A stretch of 5,028 nt of DNA from Deltaproteobacteria bacterium (lineage in GTDB: Bacteria; UBA10199; DSSB01): assembly GCA_021414045.1 (NCBI GenBank), contig JAIOPF010000147.1, positions 1-5,028 of the forward strand. Reading direction: 5' to 3'. Shown one piece after another: positions 1-5,028 of the stretch (positions are counted from its first letter, which is position 1; the number at the start of each line of letters is the position of its first letter). Made by a program: the position numbers and the translations under genes. The notes under the pieces were generated by a model, which was not told where the DNA came from, did not search any database, and saw only the letters and a program-made list of their open reading frames with translations.

Positions 1-258
1 GCCGATTTCCTTCATTTCTTTCGGCGTGAGGCCTAGCGAATATGCGAAGGCCATCAAAGCGCCGCCGCTGGCCCCCCATACCTCGGAGAGATATTGACTG
101 ACGCCGATTTTTTCGAGGAATTCGAAGACGACCGCATGCGCGAACATGCGCACGCCGCCCCCGCCCAAGGCCAGAACGACTTTCGTGTTCGGCAAACTCA
201 GGCTTTGGAATAAAGGCGAGAAAAATTCCCTATCGGATTCTGGCTTTCCTATACCCAC
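1..258 (-). CDS. Patatin-like phospholipase, N-terminal part (runs off the left edge)
   Basis: The 86 visible residues begin a patatin-like (bacterial phospholipase A type) serine hydrolase, which cleaves acyl chains from lipids using a Ser-Asp dyad. A hydrophobic strand leads into GGGG at residues 32-35 followed by VRMFAH, the oxyanion-hole motif. About 30 residues later comes WGASGGAL, whose Ser64 fits the GxSxG nucleophile elbow. The catalytic Asp would lie beyond the window. The chosen start is GTG at 258-256, because an in-frame stop lies just upstream and no in-frame ATG precedes the GGGG motif. GGGAGGG (274-280) lies 15 bases upstream, rather far for a ribosome site, so the start is tentative. 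No signal peptide is apparent. The gene is divergent from the small membrane protein to its right. Family assignment is fairly firm; substrate is unknown. Confidence 0.85.
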   Translation of the reverse strand, partial: MGIGKPESDREFFSPLFQSLSLPNTKVVLALGGGGVRMFAHAVVFEFLEKIGVSQYLSEVWGASGGALMAFAYSLGLTPKEMKEIG

Positions 259-273
259 CCGAACCCCACGAAA

Positions 274-280
274 CCCTCCC
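274..280 (-). promoter_or_regulatory. Candidate ribosome binding site for the patatin-like gene
   Basis: On the minus strand this reads GGGAGGG, strongly complementary to the 3' end of 16S rRNA. It lies 15 bases before the GTG at 258, longer than the usual 5-9 bases, so either the real start differs or spacing is relaxed. No other in-frame start lies closer to it. Confidence 0.4.
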
Positions 281-290
281 TACTTATGTC

Positions 291-318
291 ATTCTAAGGG
301 GATAAATAATTTGGTAAA
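291..318 (-). promoter_or_regulatory. Possible sigma70-type promoter reading leftward
   Basis: The minus strand shows TTTACC (318-313), a 16-base AT-rich spacer, and TAGAAT (296-291). These match the -35 consensus in 4 of 6 positions and the -10 consensus in 5 of 6. Transcription would start near 284, just before the GGGAGGG and the GTG start of the patatin-like gene. It lies in the divergent gap between two genes, where a promoter is expected. This is a pattern match only; the host's sigma preferences are unknown. Confidence 0.3.
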
Positions 319-335
319 TGGAAAAAACAGCTTTT

Positions 336-340
336 GGAGG
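336..340 (+). promoter_or_regulatory. Ribosome binding site that sets the DUF3147 gene start
   Basis: GGAGG lies four bases before the ATG at 345. It favours this start over the in-frame ATG at 318, which has no comparable site and would add nine polar residues before the first membrane helix. Confidence 0.7.
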
Positions 341-344
341 AAAA

Positions 345-689
345 ATGCCTTTTCTAGTTAAAACCCTGGTTTCCGCACTATTGATCGCCGCGATCTCCGA
401 AATCGCCAAGCGCTTCACCTGGTTTGCGGCCATTCTTGCCTCCCTACCGATCACCTCGATCCTGGCCATGATCTGGCTGTATTACGACACCAAGGACGCC
501 ACCAAAGTCGCGGATCTCTCTTATGGGGTTTTTTGGATGGTCGCCCCCTCTCTCGTCTTCTTTCTCTTGTTGCCAATTTTGTTGAAGCATCTCCCCTTCG
601 CCATCGCGATGCTCTTGGGTTGCGCGGCCATGGCGGGCGTTTATTTCGCCTATGCCGCACTGCTCCCGAAGCTAGGGGTCAAAATCTAG
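345..689 (+). CDS. Small integral membrane protein, DUF3147 family
   Basis: The 114-residue product is almost wholly hydrophobic, with about four membrane helices near residues 3-19, 26-44, 60-80 and 84-105. The first two carry a pattern I associate with DUF3147 proteins: ISEIAKR between helices 1 and 2, then LASLPITSILAMIWLYYDT, followed by a short polar stretch and a third helix beginning around SYGVFWMVAPS. Length fits the family. No catalytic residues are seen and the family has no established function to my knowledge. The start at 345 is supported by GGAGG just upstream; an alternative in-frame ATG at 318 is less likely. It is followed by a 95-base gap before the SPFH gene on the same strand, so co-transcription is possible but not shown. 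A C8 run lies directly after the stop. Confidence 0.82.
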   Translation: MPFLVKTLVSALLIAAISEIAKRFTWFAAILASLPITSILAMIWLYYDTKDATKVADLSYGVFWMVAPSLVFFLLLPILLKHLPFAIAMLLGCAAMAGVYFAYAALLPKLGVKI

Positions 690-771
690 CCCCCCCCTTT
701 CGGCGCTCTCCCGGGACGGAGAAAAGTTGCATTTGTCAGGAAAAGCTAAGATGATATTGCGTCGAAACCAC

Positions 772-778
772 AGAGGAG
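772..778 (+). promoter_or_regulatory. Ribosome binding site of the SPFH gene
   Basis: AGAGGAG lies six bases before the ATG at 785, an optimal arrangement that supports this start and suggests good translation. Confidence 0.75.
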
Positions 779-784
779 TCTTCC

Positions 785-1765
785 ATGGGTATTCTCAATT
801 TCTTGAAAAACCAGGCCATCGAAGTTATTGAATGGACCGATGATTCCGGCGACACCCTGGTCTACCGCTTTCCCGTCCACCAAAACGAGATCAAGATGGG
901 CGCCAAGCTGACGGTACGCGAAGGGCAGAACGCCGTCTTCATCTGCCAAGGCCAACTCGCCGATGTCTTCAAGCCGGGTTTTTACACTCTGCAAACTCAG
1001 AACACCCCGATCATCACGAAAATCCTCTCGCTGCCTTACGGCTTCAATTCGCCCTTCAAGGCCGAGGTCTACTTCGTCAGCACGCGGCAGTTCACCGATC
1101 AAAAATGGGGCACCACCAATCCCATCATGCTGCGCGACAAAGAGTTCGGCATGATACGCCTGCGGGGTTTTGGAATTTACTCGATCAAGGTCTCGGATCC
1201 CACCGTCTTCATGCGCGAGATCGTCGGCACCGACGGGCACTTCACCACCGAAGAAATCACCGGACAACTCAAAGGCATCGCGGTGGCCGGGTTCAGCGAC
1301 TATGTCGCCACCTCGGGCATCCCCGCCTTGGATCTCGCGACCCAGTACGACGAATTGGCGGCGGGCTCGAAGGCGAAGCTGCAGCCCGAATTCCAAAGCC
1401 ACGGACTCGAGCTGGTGAAGTTCGTCGTCGAGAACCTTTCCCTCCCCGAAGAAGTCGAGAAGATGATCGACAAGCGCACGCAGATGGGGGTCGTGGGCAA
1501 CCTGCAACAGTACACGCAATTTCAGACGGCACAGGCCATTGAAGAGGCCGCGAAGAATCCCGGCGGCATGGCGAGCATGGGTCCCGCGATGGGCGCGGGT
1601 TTCGCCATGGCCAACCAGATGGCCCAAAGCATGGCCGCGGGGCAGCAACCGCCAGCTCAGGCGCAAGCGGCCCCGGCGGCGGGCGCGAAGTTTTGTTCCG
1701 ATTGCGGCGCATCGCTGCCATCCGAAGGCAAGTTCTGCCCGAACTGCGGCAAAGCCCGAGGCTAG
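785..1765 (+). CDS. SPFH-domain protein with C-terminal zinc ribbon, YdjI-like
   Basis: This intact 326-residue protein belongs to the bacterial SPFH (stomatin/prohibitin/flotillin/HflKC) group that includes B. subtilis YdjI, often annotated virion core protein-like. Recognisable family segments are IEWTDDSGDTLVYRFP (residues 15-30), YGFNSPFKAEVYFV (85-98), TRQFTDQKWGT (100-110) and GTDGHFTTEEIT (148-159). An EVEKMIDKRTQMG helix region follows. Residues 258-302 form a linker rich in Gly, Ala, Met and Gln, and Cys304/307/318/321 make a CxxC-CxxC zinc ribbon. There is no membrane helix, so it probably reaches the membrane through partners. In B. subtilis YdjI acts with YdjG and YdjH to link PspA to the membrane under stress. 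The next gene, two bases downstream, is YdjG-like, which supports the same complex here. No PspA or YdjH gene is visible. The exact role in this organism is inferred. Confidence 0.9.
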   Translation: MGILNFLKNQAIEVIEWTDDSGDTLVYRFPVHQNEIKMGAKLTVREGQNAVFICQGQLADVFKPGFYTLQTQNTPIITKILSLPYGFNSPFKAEVYFVSTRQFTDQKWGTTNPIMLRDKEFGMIRLRGFGIYSIKVSDPTVFMREIVGTDGHFTTEEITGQLKGIAVAGFSDYVATSGIPALDLATQYDELAAGSKAKLQPEFQSHGLELVKFVVENLSLPEEVEKMIDKRTQMGVVGNLQQYTQFQTAQAIEEAAKNPGGMASMGPAMGAGFAMANQMAQSMAAGQQPPAQAQAAPAAGAKFCSDCGASLPSEGKFCPNCGKARG

Positions 1766-1767
1766 CG

Positions 1768-2674
1768 ATGGCGGAAGAATCCAGCGGCGAAAAATATCCC
1801 TGCGCGACTTGCGGCGGCATCCTCAATTTCGATCCAAAATCCGGAAAACTCAAATGCCCCTATTGCGGCGCGGAGCAAGCCGTTCCCGACTCTCCCTCCA
1901 CCGTGGAAGAGCATTCCTTCGAAAGCTTCCTGGTCCGCGTCAAAACCCAGGATTGGGGGCTTAAGCTCAGCTCCATCCGTTGCGAGGCCTGCGGAGCCAC
2001 GACTCAGACCAACGACAAGGTCACGGCGATGAATTGCCCCTTCTGCAACCACCCCATGGTGGTGGGAAACGAGCAGGTCGCCGAAGACGCCGTTCGTCCC
2101 GAAAGCGTCCTGCCCTTCCAAGTCGACAAGGAAAGATTGATGGAAGGATTCCGAACCTGGCTGAAAAGCCGTTGGTTCGCGCCCTCGGACCTGCAAAAAT
2201 ATTGGCAGAAGGGGAAAATTCGCTCGATGTACCTCCCCTATTGGACCTTCGACGCCAACACCAGCACGCGTTGGACGGCCGAGGCGGGATATTATTACTA
2301 CGTCGAGGAAAATAACGAGCGGGTGCGGAAAGTTCGCTGGGAACCGGCGGCGGGCTCGCGGGAGGATTTTTTCGACGACGAATTGCTCTGCGCCTCCAAG
2401 GGACTCGCCATCAACCTCCTGAACACCAGATGTCCCCGGGGACACCGAGCGCAATCTGCAAATCTATCCCACCTTCAGCGACATCAAGATCAAGCATACC
2501 CTGCTGCCGATCTACATTGGATTCTACGAATACAATGGAAAGAATTTCCCTTTCTACGCGAACGGGCAGACGGGAAAAATCGGCGGGCAAACGCCGCTGA
2601 GTTGGGTGAAAATACTGCTGACGGTATTGTTGCTATTGACCCTGCTGGTCCTCTACGGCGCACTTAAGAATTGA
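1768..2674 (+). pseudogene. YdjG-like zinc-ribbon membrane protein, internally deleted and frameshifted
   Basis: The first part, residues 1-220, has two zinc ribbons (Cys12/15/30/33 and Cys72/75/90/93), then YLPYW at 155-159 and FFDDELLCASKGL at 201-213, typical of YdjG-type proteins often misannotated as PriA-like. From 2429 the match continues one frame over for 81 residues: DVPGDTERNLQIYP, HTLLPIYIGFYEYNGK, NGQTGK, a single membrane helix near 2606-2665, and TGA at 2672-2674. Without the shift, the original frame instead gives unrelated residues ending in TAA at 2665-2667. From family knowledge roughly 50-65 residues should lie between KGLAINLLN and DVPGDT, so this is a deletion as well as a frameshift. 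The ATG at 1768 has GAGG six bases upstream and follows the SPFH stop by two bases, so the genes are translationally linked. As written, the product loses its membrane anchor. Whether the lesion is real or an assembly fault is open. Confidence 0.78.
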
Positions 2675-2685
2675 TACGAATCAAT
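2670..2685. repeat. Small inverted repeat spanning two convergent stop codons
   Basis: ATTGAT, a four-base loop (ACGA), and ATCAAT form a perfect six-base-pair palindrome. It includes part or all of both TGA stops (2672-2674 plus, 2683-2681 minus), which are separated by only six bases. The stem is AT-rich and weak and has no T run, so it is not a convincing terminator. It may be incidental, because two facing TGA-containing ends tend to look symmetric. Confidence 0.3.
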
Positions 2686-3956
2686 CGATCTCGATGAACT
2701 GCTTGGGCATGGGCACAACGACGCCCTCGAAACCCTTCGCCTTGAGATGGGTGGCCAAGGCAAGGGACTGGTCTTCGTCGCCATGGACGATGAAGATCCC
2801 CTTGAGCTGCTTGCCGCAAGCCTCGACATATTGGATCAATTCGTCCCGGTCGGCGTGGGCGGAAAAGGAGTTGATGACCTCGACGCGGGCGTTCAGGTCG
2901 CGCTCGACGCCGAAGACGCGGACATGACGCCTTCGCTCGACGATGCGGCGGCCCAGCGTGTGTTTGGCCATGTAGCCGATGACGAGGATGGTGTTGTTGG
3001 GATTCTCCATGTTGTTGCGCAGGTGATGGACGATGCGTCCAAATGGCGCGAACCTCTTCGTCGAGGATATCGGGATGCACCTTGAAAATGTCGGTCAGGC
3101 GCACCGAGAGCGGAGAATCGACGTAGACCGGCATCTCGGGAATCTGCTTATCCAGGAACAACTGATTCAAAATAAACACCAGCAGTTGGGTGCGCTCGAG
3201 GGAAAAGGACGGAATGATCACCTTCCCGCGCCGGGCGAAGGTCTCGTTCACCACCCGAGACAGCTGGGTCTTCATCGTGGAAATAGGCTCGTGTTGGCGA
3301 TCTCCGTAGGTGCTCTCGATGATGAGGTAATTCGGCATGATCGAGGGCTCGGGATTTCGCATCAGGGGCATGTTTTGACGGCCGAGATCGCCCGTGAAGG
3401 CGATGCGCGTCTTTCCCGAGCTCGTCTTGACGTCGAGCTGGACGATGGCGGAACCGAGGACGTGCCCAGCTTCGAGAAATCGGCATTGGACGTTGGGGGC
3501 GACGTCAAAGTTACGGTGGTAATCCACCGAGACGAATTGCCCCATCGCCTTCAAGACATCCTGTTCGTCATAGATGGGGTCCACCGGACCGAAGTCGGGA
3601 TCGTAAAGCTCGTGCTTGTTCAGGTATTCAGCGTCCGCCGCCTGGATATATGCCGAATCCATCAGCATGATGGAAGAAAGATCCCGCGTCGCGGGCGTGG
3701 AAAAAATATTTCCGTTGAAACCCTTCTTGGCGAGGGTGGGAAAATTCCCGGCATGGTCGATATGGGCGTGGCTCAAGACCGCCGAATCGATCATGTCGAC
3801 GTCGAAAGGAAAGGGCAGGATGCGGTTACGGAGGATGGATTCTTTGCGATGGCCTTGAAAAAGGCCGCATTCGAGGAGCAGGCGGTGCCCTTTCATCTCC
3901 AATACGTGCATGGAGCCGGTGACCGTACGAACGCCGCCCAAAAATAAAAGTCTCAA
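2681..3956 (-). pseudogene. MBL-fold/beta-CASP RNA-processing type hydrolase, internally deleted and frameshifted
   Basis: The first 305 residues are a typical metallo-beta-lactamase/beta-CASP protein of the group related to CPSF-like and RNase J-like nucleases. They carry GGVRTVTGS (7-15), the metal-binding HAHIDH (63-68), His165 in AGHVLGSA, Asp190 in FTGDLG, Glu214 in ESTYGDR, IIPSFSLERTQ and VYVDSPLSV. At about 3040 the match jumps one frame: GRIVHHLRNNMENPNNT continues to SFSAHAD (the last motif His) and ends at TGA 2683-2681. The DPFGF...EESK...ISASGM segment that normally precedes GRIVHHL is absent, an estimated 40-50 residues. The unshifted frame gives a basic, His- and Pro-rich tail that is not a real C terminus. 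The start is TTG at 3956, with AAGGGA eight bases upstream. It lies 51 bases after rho on the same strand. Substrate is unproven; an RNA target is inferred from the family. Confidence 0.82.
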
Positions 3957-3964
3957 AGAAGTTT

Positions 3965-3970
3965 TCCCTT
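3965..3970 (-). promoter_or_regulatory. Ribosome binding site supporting a TTG start
   Basis: The minus strand reads AAGGGA eight bases before the TTG at 3956-3954. The protein family begins at this point with a first beta strand (LLFLGGVRT), so the TTG and not a downstream ATG is the likely start. Confidence 0.6.
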
Positions 3971-3980
3971 AACGCCGGAG

Positions 3981-4008
3981 GCGAGGATTCGACGCTTCGA
4001 ATCTCCGC
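3981..4008 (-). terminator. Hairpin directly after rho; possible terminator or 3'-end stabiliser
   Basis: A 12-position stem with a four-base loop begins at the last base of the rho stop codon. In the minus-strand transcript it has ten Watson-Crick pairs, one G-U pair and one A-C mismatch. No U-tract follows; the next bases are GC-rich and then contain the ribosome site of the downstream beta-CASP gene. It could be a weak terminator, an mRNA stabiliser or a processing site between the two genes. Intrinsic termination is not strongly supported. Confidence 0.4.
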
Positions 4009-5027
4009 TAGCTGTTCATGGATTCGATGAATTCTTTGTTGCTCTTCGTATGCTGCAATCGATCTAGGATGAACTCCATCGCATCGACGGGGTTGAGCGG
4101 AGCCAGCAGCTTGCGCAGGATCCAGACCCGGTTCAGCACGGCGTCGTCGAGCAGCAGCTCTTCGCGGCGCGTGCCGGACTTGTTGATGTCGACGCAGGGG
4201 AAGATGCGTTTTTCCATCAGCTTTCGGTCGAGATGGATTTCGCAGTTACCCGTTCCCTTGAATTCTTCGAAGATGACTTCGTCCATCCGCGATCCCGTGT
4301 CGATGAGGGCCGTCGCGATGATGGTGATGGAACCGCCTTCTTCGATGTTACGCGCGGCACCGAAAAAACGTTTCGGCTTATGCAGAGCATTGGAATCAAC
4401 ACCGCCGGAGAGGATCTTTCCGGAGGGGGGCACCACGGTGTTGTAGGCTCGGGCCAAACGCGTGATGCTATCGAGGAGGATGACGACGTCGCGCTTGTGC
4501 TCGACCAGGCGCTTGGCCTTTTCAAGGACCATCTCGGCGACCTGCACGTGGCGGGAGGCCGGCTCGTCGAAGGTCGAGCTGATGACCTCGCCCTTGACGC
4601 TGCGCTGCATGTCGGTGACTTCTTCCGGACGCTCGTCGATCAGCAGGACGATCAGGATAACGTCGGGATGATTTTTGGTAATCGAATTCGCGATGTTCTG
4701 CATCATCATCGTCTTGCCGGTACGGGGAGCGGCGACGATGAGGGCGCGCTGCCCCATCCCGATCGGGGTCAGCATGTCGATGATGCGCGAGGTGTAATTC
4801 TTCGGCTCGTTCTCCATGTGCAGCCGCGAGTTGGAATAGAGCGGCGTCAGGTTGTCGAAGAGAATCTTGTCGCGAGCCACCTCGGGATCCTCGAAATTCA
4901 CGGATTCGACCTTCAGCAGGGCGAAATAACGCTCGGATTCCTTGGGAGACCTAATCTGTCCAGAAATCGTGTCCCCGGTGCGCAGGTTGAAACGGCGGAT
5001 CTGAGACGGAGAAACGTAGATATCGTC
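4008..5027 (-). CDS. rho: Transcription termination factor Rho, lacking its N terminus (runs off the right edge)
   Basis: The 339 visible residues align well with E. coli Rho from about its residue 77 to the C terminus; the N-terminal domain and most of the start of the RNA-binding cold-shock domain lie outside the window. Rho is a hexameric RNA-dependent ATPase and translocase that ends transcription of untranslated RNA. Visible landmarks in order are [19 protein letters not shown] (end of the primary RNA-binding domain), [15 protein letters not shown], Walker A AAPRTGKT (about 4710-4733), [37 protein letters not shown], Walker [17 protein letters not shown], the Q-loop region [22 protein letters not shown], and the R-loop region [13 protein letters not shown]. 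The C-terminal helices end in FIESMNS. No lesion is seen. Because ORF length tools start at a downstream ATG (4901), note that the frame is open to the edge. Confidence 0.97.
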   Translation of the reverse strand, partial: DDIYVSPSQIRRFNLRTGDTISGQIRSPKESERYFALLKVESVNFEDPEVARDKILFDNLTPLYSNSRLHMENEPKNYTSRIIDMLTPIGMGQRALIVAAPRTGKTMMMQNIANSITKNHPDVILIVLLIDERPEEVTDMQRSVKGEVISSTFDEPASRHVQVAEMVLEKAKRLVEHKRDVVILLDSITRLARAYNTVVPPSGKILSGGVDSNALHKPKRFFGAARNIEEGGSITIIATALIDTGSRMDEVIFEEFKGTGNCEIHLDRKLMEKRIFPCVDINKSGTRREELLLDDAVLNRVWILRKLLAPLNPVDAMEFILDRLQHTKSNKEFIESMNS

Positions 5028-5028
5028 G

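Noticed and set aside
281..312. Rightward promoter before the DUF3147 gene (ATAAAT-like -10)
   Set aside because: No acceptable -35 element at the right distance; AT-rich sequence alone is not enough.
667..703. Possible hairpin around the DUF3147 stop and the C8 run
   Set aside because: Only short stems (CCGAA/TTCGG and GGGG/CCCC) with a mismatched internal loop and no T-tract; pairing to a C run is easily fortuitous.
727..758. Possible promoter for the SPFH gene (TTGCAT or TTGTCA with GATATT-like -10)
   Set aside because: The hexamers with good scores are at poor spacing (14 or 19 bases), and the well-spaced ones match the consensus badly.
746..1666. Long open frame (306 codons) on the minus strand opposite the SPFH gene
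   Set aside because: It mirrors the codon bias of the plus-strand gene, has no recognisable domain, and the SPFH protein is clearly the real product.
1762..2454. Minus-strand open frame opposite the YdjG-like gene
   Set aside because: Overlaps two zinc ribbons and other conserved segments on the plus strand; no domain in the antisense translation.
2681..3010. Separate small gene starting at ATG 3010
   Set aside because: It is the C-terminal piece of the beta-CASP protein; no ribosome site precedes the ATG, and the family match extends upstream of it to 3040.
3033..3947. Long open frame (304 codons) on the plus strand opposite the beta-CASP gene
   Set aside because: The minus strand carries unmistakable HAHIDH and ESTYG motifs; the plus-strand frame is an antisense shadow with no family features.

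Overview
The window comes from a bacterium with moderately GC-rich DNA and GC-biased third codon positions. Its Rho factor and SPFH protein are of ordinary bacterial type. The general look suits a Gram-negative, deltaproteobacteria-like or related uncultured lineage, but nothing here fixes the taxonomy, so this is a weak inference.

Layout, left to right. (1) At 1-258 (minus) is the N-terminal part of a patatin-like phospholipase, cut by the left edge. (2) At 345-689 (plus), divergent from it, is a small four-helix membrane protein of the DUF3147 type. (3) At 785-1765 (plus) is an intact SPFH-domain protein with a C-terminal zinc ribbon, closely resembling Bacillus subtilis YdjI. Two bases later, at 1768-2674 (plus), comes a protein with two zinc ribbons and a C-terminal membrane anchor that resembles YdjG. 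(4) Convergent to these, at 2681-3956 (minus), is a metallo-beta-lactamase/beta-CASP protein of the RNA-processing exonuclease type. (5) At 4008-5027 (minus), upstream of it and on the same strand, is most of the transcription terminator rho, cut by the right edge.

Two neighbouring, convergent genes are broken in the same way. The YdjG-like gene (near 2422-2430) and the beta-CASP gene (near 3038-3042) each change frame at a point where family comparison says several tens of residues are missing. In both, the coding sequence on either side is otherwise well conserved and ends in a proper stop. Either both genes recently suffered out-of-frame internal deletions, or the assembly lost two segments here. 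The sequence alone cannot decide, though two similar lesions about 0.6 kb apart make an assembly cause a serious possibility.

Functionally, the YdjI/YdjG-like pair suggests a membrane-associated SPFH scaffold; in B. subtilis YdjGHI links PspA to stressed membrane. rho followed by a beta-CASP nuclease-like gene suggests an RNA-metabolism transcription unit. No RNA genes, insertion sequences, CRISPR arrays or gene-free stretches over 300 bases were seen. I do not see a clearly undescribed system here; the SPFH/zinc-ribbon module and the paired lesions are the points most worth checking.
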